DNA from: Lepidostoma basale
Taxonomy: Eukaryota; Arthropoda; Insecta; Trichoptera; Lepidostomatidae
DNA length: 64,000 nt
Direction: 5' to 3'
NCBI GenBank assembly: GCA_022606425.2
Contig: JAHDVF020000435.1
Coordinates: 36,313-100,312 of the forward strand
Shown: positions 51,255 through 62,111 of the stretch, piece after piece
Layout of the letters: the number at the start of each line of letters is the position of its first letter
Numbering within the stretch: position 1 is the stretch's first letter
Translations under genes and position numbers: made by a program
The notes under the pieces: model-generated
Told to the model about the DNA's origin: nothing
Databases searched by the model: none
What the model saw: only the letters and a program-made list of their open reading frames with translations

Positions 51255-51575
51255 TGGTTCAAATGACGGTGTTATGAACAAAATAATGAAAGTATCATTA
51301 ATATGGTTTAGACACATGAAAAAATGGTAAAAAAATTATATGATAACGATGTAAATGGAACCAGAAATACAAGAAGACCGAGGAAAACGTGGCACGATCA
51401 AATAAATCAAATATTGAATGTTGGCCATGTGAGGAGTCAGAGAAATCAACGCGCGTGCATGACACGATGTATGAATGTTGAGGAAGCGAGAGAAATATGT
51501 CAGGAAAGAAAAGTGTGGCAGTCCATTATTTCTGCCTACCCCTACTGGGAGACGGCGTGATGGTTAGTTACTTTT
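51255..51575 (+). pseudogene. LINE-A2 3' end, second of a duplicated pair
   Basis: NDGVMNKIMKVSLIWF, YDNDVNGTRNTRRPRKTWHDQINQILNVGHVRSQRNQRACMTRCMNVEEAREICQERKVWQSIISAYPYWETA, stop, tail. Confidence 0.88.
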
Positions 51576-51579
51576 TTTT

Positions 51580-51755
51580 CTATAATTAATACGAATGAAA
51601 GCATGCCTTCTCTAGAAGTTTCATTGTATTTTATGGGAATAACATATTCCGTCTTGTGTTCTAACAAATTTGCAAAACGTGATATAAAATAAAATAAAAC
51701 TTCTAGAAAACAGACGTTTTACATTTTTATAATTATTGTTATGTAGTTTTACTTT
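51580..51755. repeat. Pal-B element
   Basis: 'aatacgaatgaaagcatgcc', 'tctagaagtttcattgtatt', 'acttctagaaaacagacgtt'. Confidence 0.68.
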
Positions 51756-51834
51756 TAATTATTATGACTTGACATAAGGTGTAATTATGCGTTATGCAAA
51801 AACTTGGACAGAGTTAACAGTACACCAACCAATA

Positions 51835-52205
51835 CACTGATTCATTTGAATAAATATTATTGCACTTCGTATTTTTACAAGACTTTATTACACTTTTTAC
51901 AGACATGTTTCGGTTGTGGTAAAAACCTTTTTCATTATACATGTTTTTTTAAATTTAGTTCAAAACACAAAAGCAAAATTTTATACATTGAAAAAGGTTG
52001 GGTCACAACCGAAACATGTCTGTGAAAAGTGTTGTAAAAATACTAAGTGCAATTATTATACTTATTCAACCTAGAAAATGTGTTTTTTCGATATTCGTCA
52101 TAAATTTATTTTGCGGATTCATTGAACAATGTTTTGTAATAAACACAACATTATTTAAAGAATTTAAATTAAAAAAACAAACATGTTTCGGATGCAAAAT
52201 CCCTT
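51835..52205. repeat. Pal-G-like palindromic elements, overlapping
   Basis: Left 'tttacagacatgtttcggtt'; right 'gtcacaaccgaaacatgtct'. Stem II GGUUG...CAACC, GAA, ACAUGU, C, but the core half is decayed. A third 'aaacatgtttcggatgcaaa' follows at 52180. Confidence 0.65.
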
Positions 52206-52266
52206 AATTATTTTTAATATCTGTCAAAACTGACCACATTAATGAAAAACGTGTTAAAATATTTTA

Positions 52267-52674
52267 TCTATATATAATACAAAGTCGTGTTAGTTACACA
52301 ATTTATAATTCAAGAACGGCTGGACCGATTTTGATGATCTTTGATTTGTTGGATTTGTCTCCGTCCCGAATAGCAGAATAACTATTAAAACATCCCATCC
52401 CATCTAGTGCATCCCATCCAGCAAATATAATAGTTTAACAGAAAGTAGTGCAACAATGCTAAGCGAATCATTTTGATTCGCTTCAATAAAGCAAATCCCC
52501 TACTGCCATGTGAATGACGAGTACATTCATATCAATTCAATTCGAAAACTTTTCATTTTGATTTTTTGCACATTTATTAAGCTTAATTCAAACAAAACTG
52601 AATTCAATTTAATTAATAAGTTAACACAACATGTATTGGTGCTGGGGTGGCACGAAGTTCGCCGGGTCAGCAAG
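52267..52674 (+). mobile_element. Non-autonomous Helitron, 408 bp
   Basis: Begins TCTATATATAATACAAAGTC with 'gtgttagttacac' and 'aacggctggaccgattttga', and ends 'gaagttcgccgggtcagcaag' type, with CAAG in place of CTAG/CTRR, lying between A and T. These ends are familiar from insect Helitrons. No RepHel gene. The 3' hairpin is weak. Confidence 0.75.
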
Positions 52675-53189
52675 TTGTATATACAAAACACCGATGAAGG
52701 GCTTCTGTGTCCGAAGCATGTTTTTTTTTAATAAAGTTCGTATTGTTTACAAAGTTATAAAAACATTGTTAAATAAAATCGGGTAATAATTGTATAACAT
52801 AAATTCCCCTTCCAAATTAATTTGAATTATTTTAAAACTAGAGTTAAAAGGTTGTTTGTTATTTTTAAATACTTTCGAACGTCAGTATATTTTATTAAAC
52901 TGAATTATTTAAAGATTCGTTCTCATTGGTTTGTGCCTTAAAACATTGATTGTGAGTGTACTCGTACTCTACGCTGTTTCTGGTCCGGGCAATAACAATC
53001 TAATGTTATGATGCAATTAATTTCGATTAGATGCAAGCTCTATTTTTAGGAGTTGAACTAATTTCGCACTACAAAGTCTAGGGAAATCTCACAAGCAGTT
53101 CATCAAAATCGATTATACAATCTAAGCGTATTCAGTTTATTGAAGATCTAACATAATGATGTAAGATTATTACTGATACTAAAAAAATC
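52675..53189. other. Half of a palindromic element, then no recognised feature
   Basis: 52685-52722 has 'accgatgaagggcttctgtg' and 'tccgaaacatgtttt', Pal-G like. From 52740 nothing is recognised. Confidence 0.45.
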
Positions 53190-53480
53190 TTAATAGATGG
53201 CGCTAGTGTAGATTGTACTAAAAAATGTGTGAAGTGTGGTGTTACATTGTAGCATATAGACAACTTCCAAAAATTTGACGGTCGTAAGAAGGGCGGAATG
53301 GGGAATGTTGTATTACATAAAGCGTGCGCTTAACCCAACCAATGACAGGTCAAAAGTCCTGTAAATGCCTCGATCACCATATTCTGTTTCCAATTTGCAT
53401 ATTTGTCTCTATTGAGATACAATTATCCTTAAAATGAAACCCGCAATGCGTAAAATCCAGTCTACAAGTATTTGTATACA
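53190..53480 (-). repeat. Rpt-1 copy, extended
   Basis: 'atggcgctagtgtagattgt' to 'tctattgagatacaattat', then 'cccgcaatgcgtaaaatcca', which matches the extension at the window's left end (about 40-70). Confidence 0.75.
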
Positions 53481-53529
53481 TTCAAAATGTTGTAAAAAAA
53501 AATGTATCCATAGTTAATGTCTTTTCTTC

Positions 53530-54398
53530 TTTTTTTGTCCTGTCACACCTCCGTGGTGCATAGGACCTCAAGGAACCTTCTCCACCCGACTCTATCGCAC
53601 ACCTGACGCCTAACATCATCCCAAGTGAGGCCTGCTGCTTTAACCTCATCCTACAGGGCACTGCTCCCCAATCTTTTCTCACCTACGGCACACATAAATT
53701 CTTCCTAGAATTCCGCGGCACACCAAAAGCTAAAATTCGGTCTGGACGTGGGCGTCAATCAGCTCAGGAGCCATTTTTTAGCTCATTGGTGAGTTACAGC
53801 TAGTAGAAATTAGTAGCGACGGATTTTCTTTTGCTCCTCCCGAAAGATCGAAGGACTAAATTTTCGCGAATTCTATTGGCCGGAAGTTGCTGTAAAGTTA
53901 TAAAATTGAGGTCGCCAGCCACTTCCAGCGAGTAGAAATCAGCGGCGACCTATAATAAACAAAAGAACAGTCATCAATGTCTCCTGAACTGATTTACGAA
54001 AGTGTCGACTCTTTCGCAATTCGAGTTCCGACCATAACTAAATATGTTTAACATTGTGCATTTGGTCGCCGCACACCTGCATCCGGCTCACTGCACACTA
54101 GTGTGCCGCGGCACACCGGTTGCGGAGCACTGCTGTAGGGTTCTTCTCTAGGTGGCTCTTGGTCTACCTCGCTTCCTCTTTCCCCCATAGAACCAGTCTA
54201 GTGCGCCCTGAGCGATGCAGGCTGGGATCCGTCTCAGAGTGTGACCGATCCACTGCCATTAGCGTTTAGCGACTTCTCTAATTGGTTTTTCGCCTGACAT
54301 GGTTCAGAGAACGGCATTTGACCCTGTTTGGGGGCAATAGATCTTGAATATTGAGCGAAGGCACCTATTTATAAATACCTGGAGTTTTTTAATAACAC
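53530..54398 (-). pseudogene. LINE-F C-terminal half, split by a hAT MITE
   Basis: Minus strand: LQVFINRCLRSI, SNAVLWTM, HTLRRIPACIAQGALDWFYGGKRKRGRPRAT, (MITE), DEVKAAGLTWDDVRRQVCDRVGWRRFLEVLCTTEV, stop. The two halves join at the MITE's target duplication. Confidence 0.82.
53659..54132. mobile_element. hAT-type MITE, 474 bp, in LINE-F
   Basis: Ends CACTGCTCC and inverted CAGTGCTCC with subterminal 'cggcacac'. The flanks ctacaggg (53651-53658) and ctgtaggg (54133-54140) are a likely 8-bp duplication with two changes. 'cagcggcgacct'-type strings resemble the MITE at 8.9 kb. Confidence 0.75.
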
Positions 54399-54579
54399 AG
54401 CTAATGTAAACCTGTTAAATACTTTGTATTACTGATGGAATAAAAATCAGAATCAATAAACAGGGATCGGCCTCCTACGAGGTCTCTTTCATAGTCTAAC
54501 CGGAAGCTGAATGTCTTTGGTATTGTCGTCCAGCACAATATGAGTGAGTTGATTGCTCTATTCTTCTTTAGAAATGCAT
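54399..54579. other. Unassigned, possibly LINE-E derived
   Basis: 'gggatcggcctcctacgagg' recalls 'ggaattggcctcctgcgagg' at 21.24 kb. Confidence 0.4.
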
Positions 54580-54890
54580 TTTCCTCTGGGTGGATCCTTT
54601 TTCCTCTAGATGTATCCATTCTCCTCTAGATGGATCCATTATTCTTTAGATGGATCCTTTTTCCTCTAAATGTATCTCTCCTCCTCTCGATAGATATGGT
54701 TTCCTCTAGGTGTATCCATTCTCCTTTAGATGAATCTATTCTCCTCTAGATGGACCTTTTTTCTATAAGAGGGTGCATTATTCTCTAGGTAAACCCATTC
54801 TCCTCTAAATGGATCACTTATCCTCTAGATGGGTCCATTATTCTCTAGATGGATCCTTTTTCATCTAAATGGATTCATTCTCAATATAAT
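54580..54890 (+). repeat. Minisatellite of about 20-21 bp units
   Basis: About 14 imperfect copies of 'cctctagatggatccattct'. A very similar single string ('ctctggatggatctattctt') occurs in LINE-E at 21341-21360, suggesting the source. Confidence 0.9.
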
Positions 54891-55737
54891 AGCTAAAAAA
54901 AAAAAAATTGTATACGGTAATTGGGTCCAAACGACCTGTTGTGTAAAAAATAAAAGACTTGTGCTGAAGTTTTAATGGCACACGTACGTAGCCCTATTCT
55001 CATTAAATTTTGGTGAAAACGTTAGGTAAGTGAAAAGTTTTCTTCTTTATGGGAGTAACATATTTTGCATTGTAAGGGAATTAGGCGAAACTTGTCACTT
55101 CCACATATATTTTTAAATAAAATTAAAAAAAAAAACGACATTTCTTCCATAATAAATACTCAGTGCGGTTTTACAAAAAATGTTTAAGAATCTTTAAATA
55201 AATTTATATTATATATTTTCTAACTTTTCGAGCTAATCCATTAAAAAAAATATCGATCATTTATCAATTAAAAATAAACATATAGTTTTTAATTGAAATA
55301 ATTGAACATGGTAATTCGAAAATTCTAGTTTGAATTTTGCTTTGTTATGAGGAATTTCAGGTTCCAGCGAAGAGTATCCATTGTATTCAAAAATCTCTTT
55401 GTGACTAGATTTAAAATTTATTACGCGATTTTAGCAGTTCGCATCCTTGCCTGGAATGCAGTGTGGTTTACTGCAGTGGCGATCAGCAATTTGTTAAATA
55501 TTTCTGTATTAAAATAGCTCTTTCCTTAAACTCAAAATTTAAAGTACAAAAAAGAAATGTGAAAATTCCCAAAGTTATGTTACTTTTACCAGCCAATTAA
55601 AGATGTTTTCACATTAATGAATTAATATTTTTTAAAAAGACACACAGCTGTTTTGGAAACGTACTATTTGATTTTAAATATGTAAAGGAGAAGTGTGGAA
55701 TTGAAAGGAAGAATACTTTAAATCGTTAATTGAAAGA
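54891..55737. other. No recognised feature
   Basis: AT-rich. A Pal-B-like scrap ('gggagtaacatattttgcat', 'aggcgaaacttgtcacttcc') at 55040-55110. Confidence 0.45.
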
Positions 55738-55776
55738 GAGAGCGAAAGAGAGAGAGGGGGAGAGAGAGAGAGAGAA
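55738..55776. repeat. GA-rich microsatellite
   Basis: Interrupted (GA)n tract. Confidence 0.9.
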
Positions 55777-56019
55777 AATAATTTGAAAATTTTAAAGGAT
55801 TATTATAGCTTTATTTATGCCGAAAGGTTAATACAACTAATTTTACTTATTGTAGCTGTTAAATATTCTGTGCACTGCCTCACTTTGAGCGTAGTTGGTG
55901 CGATAAGCATGAAAGTGGTGATCGCGGTGTGTTTTGTGCGATACAGTATAAGTATAAATTTGTGAAGAAATAAGGAATTTTCTATTTTGAAGTGTATAAT
56001 TTTGAGAAGCAAGGTCAAC

Positions 56020-56640
56020 CAACCAATCAATCAAATCAGTTTATTATCTCAATAGATATTACAAACAATATAAATGTTGAAGGCATATATTAAGTACAGG
56101 TAAAATATAATATATTATACATAATATAATACCAGGAACGTATAAGAAATGGTTCGACATTAGGAAGACTATCCAAAGTCAAAAGTATTTTAAACGAATT
56201 TTCACTAATATGAAAGACGTCGATCTCCGAGGAGACCGCGTTCAGCAGACTAATTATTACTCTTCCCACCGGTGTCACCAGAGGCAGGTTGTTTCAAGAG
56301 CCGGTAAGCAAAAAAATCTATACTGCCGTGTTCTCGAAATATCCCCTGATTAATGGGTTTTGAGGTGCCAATCTCTTCGAAGCAGCAGAGAGTTCGTCCA
56401 CAGTATTTCCAAAGGAAACGCGGTGTGATAGAACCGCGGATAGCTACCATACTCATCATGTAGAGATGCCTCAATTTTTTTTCTGAACCCTCTCTAGCAT
56501 AATGGACTATATCGCCTCGTGAGGACTCCGTATCACAATACCACTTTCGAGTCTGCTCCGAACCAATGCGTTGTATAGGACTCTGAGCAGATTGGGATCT
56601 CTGGAAACTCTTCCGGTCCGAACAAGTAAAGAAAATCTAT
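56020..56640 (-). pseudogene. LINE-B copy, decayed
   Basis: Short (GATT)n tail, then the inverse of TPVGR.ISLLNAVSSEIDVFHISE and, further on, RRDWH, SQYYGRTLCCFEEIG and 'ctttcgagtctgctccgaac'. Frameshifts and internal deletions compared with 30.0 kb. Confidence 0.82.
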
Positions 56641-57060
56641 AGAGTGAAAAGTAAGGCAAGACTTGTATACGGAAAATTACCTGCTCATGTTGAAATTGGT
56701 GTGTTTATATTAAAATGCATATGTATAATTTCATAAATATGTTACTATTATAATAATGTTATGGAACCGGACTGTCCCTGTAATATCACACTTTTACTAT
56801 TGAAATCCCTGCATCGTATTACCGCTCTAATGGATCAAACACGCTCGGAATGTCCGCCCGGAAAATACGAGTATAATACACGGCTGAGATTGCCGATTCG
56901 TTTCATTGAATTGCCGTGGAAAATTGCACTTTTATCAATAACAGTTTGCTATGTAACGACCATTATTTTTGGATTGCACAAAATCCATTTTTTGTTTTTG
57001 TGTCCGAACTGATTGCTCATATTAATCACATTTATATCAATTTGTGTTGTTATGATGCTT
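56641..57060. other. Unassigned; an 83-codon frame at 56761-57012
   Basis: The frame MEPDCPCNITLLLLKSLHRI... has no matching motif and no convincing splice sites; I do not call it a gene. Confidence 0.35.
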
Positions 57061-57067
57061 TATTTCT

Positions 57068-57305
57068 CTTTTTATTTTTAACATACTTTGTATATACGAC
57101 ACTTATATTTAAAAAATAAAATGACATAGACATGTTTCAAACAACCAGTCCTTCTTTGGTGATGCATATTATAAAGATATATTTTCAATATATTATATTA
57201 TAAAATATATCTTTATAATATGTATCACTGAAGGACTGGTTGTCCGAAACATGTCTATGTATTTTTTTTAATATAAGTGTTGTATATACAAAGCATATAA
57301 AAAAG
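57068..57305. repeat. Pal-G palindromic element
   Basis: Outer 'actttgtatatacgacactt' and inverse; inner 'agacatgtttcaaacaacca' and 'aaggactggttgtccgaaac' then atgtc. Stem III ACAUGU is kept; the core is shortened to CUGA. Confidence 0.78.
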
Positions 57306-57409
57306 AAAAAGAGAAATAAAACATATATATCAATTATTACAATGCGTCATTTATTTGGGTTATAAGTACTATGAACATAATATTATTTTTTTACGATTTT
57401 TTTTATGAA

Positions 57410-57660
57410 ATAGTTCAATGTTTTTGCCGAAACACTATGATATTTTAAACATTATAACATTATTAACCGTTAAAATTTATATATTATTTACACTGTTATG
57501 ATATCACAATTTTTATTATTGACTTTTGGAGTGTCGCGACAGCTGTTTCGCCAACGGATGTTGGCATCATCAGGTGTAACGAACAACATTTGTTGACGAG
57601 TTTATTTTTCTGGATTTGTTTCACAGATTTTACACCTTCATCATCAGGAGAACGTTAAAT
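57410..57660. repeat. Pal-A half joined to a Pal-E half
   Basis: Pal-A from 'tttttgccgaaacactatga' to 'ttggcatcatcaggtgtaac' (minus-strand core CUGAUGA intact, stem III ACAGCUGU, C). At 57600 it switches to Pal-E wording ('tttcacagattttacacctt', 'catcatcaggagaacg'). Confidence 0.7.
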
Positions 57661-57859
57661 CAAGTTAAAGGCATAAAAATTGTAGAGACATCTCCAGGCG
57701 TAATCTAGTACTGTATGATTTGTAGAGCCTTTCACAGTGCATTAATAAAAATTTTCTGCTTAATGCTTCCCAATCTTAATATATGAATTAGTAGGTAAAA
57801 ACATATGGATTTAAACATATCTAATTGTTTCATTAAATTTCTAGATTCTTCAATATGAA

Positions 57860-57935
57860 CAAAATTATTAACTAACTCACCATTAAGCGGTTTCTTCGGA
57901 GGGCTAGGAAGATAGTATGGACGGCCACACTGGTC
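57860..57935 (-). pseudogene. LINE-A 3' terminus
   Basis: 'aactaactcaccattaagcg', 'gtttcttcggagggctagga', 'tggacggccacactg'. Confidence 0.65.
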
Positions 57936-57984
57936 GATGGCAGCGAAACTGTCGAAATCGGTTGCTGTTAAAATAAAGACATTA

Positions 57985-58150
57985 AATTATACAACGTTTT
58001 TTTAATAATAACATCTGCTATTTGTCTTTATATAATATCAACGGTGACGGGTTTCGCCAGGCTAGCTGGCTTCGACAGACTGGCATACCAGCCTATCGAT
58101 GCCAGATAGCACGGAAAAAAGACAAAAACTGGAAGTTGTTATTATAAAAC
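57985..58150. repeat. Pal-D element
   Basis: 'ggtgacgggtttcgccaggc' against 'ctatcgatgccagatagc', decayed inner arms. Confidence 0.65.
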
Positions 58151-58403
58151 CAACGCTTCAGTTTATTCTTATTGAAAATGAACTTCAATTAAGAGATTTC
58201 AGCAAAATCATTAGATTACCGTTATATTTTTATAATGTTTATTGTTGCTGAACTAAACCATAGAACATAAGCAACTTCGAGTCGTTACAACGTTTCCCCT
58301 ATTGCAGCAGAGATTATCTCAGATAAAGAGTGGAATTCTGAAACGGATTAAATTTTTAACACTTCATATATAGGAATGTTTTTTTTTAAAGTTTGGTTTT
58401 TAA

Positions 58404-59189
58404 CCCTTAACGTACCGTGTTCAAAACAAAACGCTCGCTCCCATGTGGTCAATTCAGTTTACCGCTAACTTTATCTAAATATCAAGCATATGACTCGATG
58501 AATCAAAATTTAATTTATGTCATCTTGTAGAGAATTTCATTAGGAATAGATCGATATCTATAACATACATGGATTATTTGAAAAACATATCATTATTAAT
58601 TTTTTTCTGGAACCATGCGATTTCTGATATAGAATGCGTCACAGCATATGAGCAACTGACACCAAGTATGAACTTGTCTCGCCCCGCCGCGCCGCGCCGC
58701 GGCCGTGGCGCTATAATTTTACGTATGATAAAGGCACCTAGGCAAATGTATAGTACGTTCAAGACAACGAGTACGTATTAATATTTGTCACTTTTGGTAA
58801 AGTGTTAATATTTTCACAGTTCTGATATTATTAAGTTGCGTGCTGCGTTTCCGTCCACAGTCGGTATTATTACGTACCTATGAGAAAAGGCCAAACATAT
58901 AATTTATATTACGTTCAAAACAGCGAGTAAGTATTTGTCACTTTTGATAAAGTTGTAAATATTAGCAAAACAAATTCTACCTTAACACGAATGAAGGTGA
59001 GGGCAGTCTTAAAAAAAAATTTTTTTTTGGGATGAAGGAAGTAATGTTTTGCTTTTTTTTATTACGAAATATTGAGAACACTTCAATGGAGGATTACAAT
59101 TTTTTTATAATATTAGGGTCCATAGGTTTTAAGAAAATCAACTTTAAATTGGCAGTGGAAACTCAATTGACCACATGGCAACGCGACGG
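58404..59189 (+). mobile_element. piggyBac-type MITE, copy 2 (786 bp)
   Basis: TTAA on both sides (58400-58403, 59190-59193). Same length and ends as 27981-28770 in the opposite direction. The CG-rich core (58680-58705) and the short ORFs across it are not a gene. Confidence 0.7.
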
Positions 59190-59193
59190 TTAA

Positions 59194-59466
59194 ACTGACA
59201 ACATTGTTTCAACAGACTGTCAATTTGACAGTTAACAGTTGATTTGTAGTCAATACGTTTTGCCATTTAACCCAGTTGCTCGATAAAGTTGGCGAAAATT
59301 GGACTTCACGATTGCGCTTCATTCGAGCTAGCCGTGGCGCTCATATACCCGAAATCATATTTAAATAATAATGGAATAAAATTATCTATTAAATTAAGCT
59401 AATATCATAGACATTAACGTTATTTTAATGTCCTTTTTATATTTTCTATTTGTATACCTATAAAAA
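59194..59466 (+). mobile_element. maT-like deletion derivative
   Basis: Joins 'tagtcaatacgttttgcca' to the transposase 3' end ('gcgcttcattcgagctagcc') and the element's terminus. The same junction type occurs inverted at 61.1-61.4 kb. Confidence 0.65.
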
Positions 59467-59715
59467 ACGACGAACTTTGCGTCCGAGTAAATAATGTTTT
59501 AACTGTCACATCGAAGGTCCCGGTTTCAAATCCCGGCGATAGCTGCGTGATTGTCACACTGTCTTTGGTCTGGTGTAGAATTCACGTGACAATAAAATGG
59601 CGATAGATTGGATACCTATCACATGTCACGAGAATCAATTAACCTTTTACATCGATTTGGTTCGCGCTGTTATGATTTAAAGAGCCATTCAACAAAACAG
59701 TAATAGTATAAATAA
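59467..59715 (+). mobile_element. tRNA-derived SINE, decayed head
   Basis: 'acgaactttgcgtccgagta', box B-like GGTTTCAAATCCC, body 'gattgtcacactgtctttgg', 'aaaatggcgatagattggat'. Confidence 0.85.
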
Positions 59716-60242
59716 TGTAGAAACTCAAATTATTTAATATTGTTATATTGTTATATCTCCTCACCTCTTCCCATTTGTGGACGGTGGTCTATTGATGTCT
59801 GCGATGCTTATGAACCAAATCTTTATCAAATATCTCTACTCTACGAACCGACTCTTAATAAATAGTCACTTATTAATGACTATAACAAAAGAGGGAGAAA
59901 TGTATTGAATACTTTAAAATCTTACCCGGAATCTTCGTTGCAGAGCCGGATTAGTTTTATAGCAGAGGTAGCAAGTGCTTCGGGCCCAGCGCTTCTGGAG
60001 GGGTCTTGAACTGAAATTTTAAACATAGACGTGTTTTTCAAATGGAAATATTCTTAAAAATTTACATGTAATTTTTTTTTTAATTATGGGTAACAAACAG
60101 CGATTTCAATATAGGTACATATAAAAACAATGGCAATTATATGCTACCACAAATATTATGTAACAACTGATAAATATATTATATATAAATAATGTATTAT
60201 ATATAAGAAGAATAAAGTAATATTTTATTGAGTTGAAGAAAA
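59716..60242. other. No recognised feature
   Basis: Unassigned AT-rich sequence. Confidence 0.5.
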
Positions 60243-60520
60243 ATAGTCCATTGTTTTGGCCAAAACACAACGATACTTTAACATTATAAACTGTTTAATT
60301 AAAATACTTTTATGTATCACAACTGTATTTTTTTTTTACGCGACAGCTGTTTCGTCAACCTATGTTGACATCATCAGGTGTTACAATAATGTAACATTAT
60401 TGTAACACCTGATGATGTAAACATAGGTTGACGAAACAGCTGTCGCGTAAAATAAAAATACAATTATGATACGTGAAACAAATATTTTTAATTTAACAGT
60501 TTATAAAAAAAAAAATTTAT
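60243..60520. repeat. Pal-A element, best palindrome
   Basis: Inner arms nearly perfect: 'cgcgacagctgtttcgtcaa' facing 'ttgacgaaacagctgtcgcg', meeting at 'aataatgtaacattattg'. Core CUGAUGA, extra U, stem II, GAA, ACAGCUGU, C are present in the right arm (and the inverse in the left); no stem I partner in cis. Confidence 0.85.
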
Positions 60521-60564
60521 TGATAATAATAATAAAAAATTAGCAAACAAAAACCTATCCAAAA

Positions 60565-61075
60565 AATCTAAAATGGCAGTGCACAATGGTATGCTTGTAC
60601 CGACCCTTATGTATGGAAGCGAAGCATGGAACTAGCAAAAGAAGGATGAAAGTAGAATAAATGCAATAGAAATCAGATCTCTCAGACGAATGTGTAGATA
60701 ATATGTGTATGATAGAGTGTCGAATGAAAATGTAAGAAGTGAATACGGCGCGAATGATGGTGTTATGAACAAAATAATGAAAGAATCATTAAGATGGTTT
60801 GGACACATGGAAAGAATGAATAAAGAAAGAATGGTTAAAAAGAATATATAACGATGTAAATGGTACTAAAAATAGAGGAATACTGAGGAAAATGTGGCAC
60901 GATCAAATAAATCAAACATTAAATGTCGGCCACGTGAGGAATCAGAGAAATCGACGTGCATGCATGACACGGTGTATGAATGAAGCGAGGGAAATATGCC
61001 AGGAAAGAAAAGTGTTGCAGTCCATTATATCTGTCTACCCCTCTGGGGTGACGCCGTAATGTTAAGTTAGTTTTT
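60565..61075 (+). pseudogene. LINE-A2 3' half
   Basis: 'aaaatggcagtgcacaatgg' (MAVHNG), YGSEAWN, SLRRMC, NDGVMNKIMKESLRWFGHMERMNKERM, MTRCMNEAREICQERK, then the end and a GTTA-type tail. Frameshifts near 60840. Confidence 0.87.
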
Positions 61076-61099
61076 TTTTTATGAAAAATAAGAGATAAA

Positions 61100-61420
61100 A
61101 TAAAGGAGGTTTTTTTTAGACGTATACAAATTCTAAATAAATAAAAACACATTAAAATAATGTTGATGTCTATGATATTGGCTTAATTTAATAGATCATT
61201 TTATGCCATTCCTTTTTTAATGTGATTTTGGGCATATGAGCACCACGGTTAGCTCGAATGAAGCGCAATCGTGAAGTCCAATTTTCAACAACTTTGTCAG
61301 TCTATTTATGATAAAAAAGGCAAAACGTATTGACAACAAATCAACTTTCAACTATCAAATTTACAGTCTATATAAACAGTGTTGCCAGTGTCAAAACTTG
61401 TTTTTTGCTTTGCATACACA
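61100..61420 (-). mobile_element. maT-like deletion derivative
   Basis: Terminus 'aggaggttttttttagacgt', the last codons of the transposase (inverse of 'gcaccacggttagctcgaat'), then 'aaaaggcaaaacgtattgac'. Compare 59194-59466. Confidence 0.68.
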
Positions 61421-62110
61421 AATATAATACAAAAATGTAAAAACATATGTAAAGTAACATAACATTTTATGTGAAAAGCGAAGAAGATTTTTAACTTCTC
61501 ATTTATCCTGAAATAATCTCACTTGTGTTTAATAAATTAATGATATGTTCTGATAGACCGATGCTTTGAATAAATATATAATTAGACTTTGTATTGTATT
61601 TTCGATATACAATCAAATTAAATGTATTAGGCTGTTTGTAAATTTTTATGTATTTTTAATGTATTTTTTAATTTCTAGAATATTACAGTTGTTGAAAACG
61701 TATAAGGGTATTTAATTCTTTAATTTTTTTAAGGATTCATATATACATTATTATGTATAATTTATTTAATTCTATTCTTACTGAATACCTATATAGACTT
61801 GAGTTCACTGAAAATAAATTTAATATTACGATCCAACGGAAGGCCGCTCGAAAAATCTAAATTTGGCATTAAAAGGTTTTCTCTATGAATATTAACAAAA
61901 ATTTTCTGTTACAAATTTACCTGAAATCGAAACCCTCAAAGGAACTAAAAGATCCTTTTTAGTTTGTGCAGAGTAACCCAAAACAATTCATACACGGAAT
62001 TATTTACATCAATAAACCCCGTGAATGACGCTCAAAGAGCAGAGAATTATTAAGGTGAGAAACGCAGTGCTATGGAAAATAGAATGGGAATTTATCATGA
62101 AAATCAATTA
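61421..62110. other. No recognised feature
   Basis: Unassigned AT-rich sequence, including the string 'ttaaatctagatttttcgag'-like material but no repeat landmark. Confidence 0.4.
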
Positions 62111-62111
62111 A

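Noticed and set aside
56761..57012. 83-codon ORF considered as a further claudin-like exon
   Set aside because: No polypyrimidine tract and AG before it, wrong phase evidence, and no claudin-type membrane helices or second Cys in the right place.
58569..58781. 70-codon ORF over a CG-rich stretch
   Set aside because: It lies inside the TTAA-flanked MITE and is matched by an equally open frame on the other strand.
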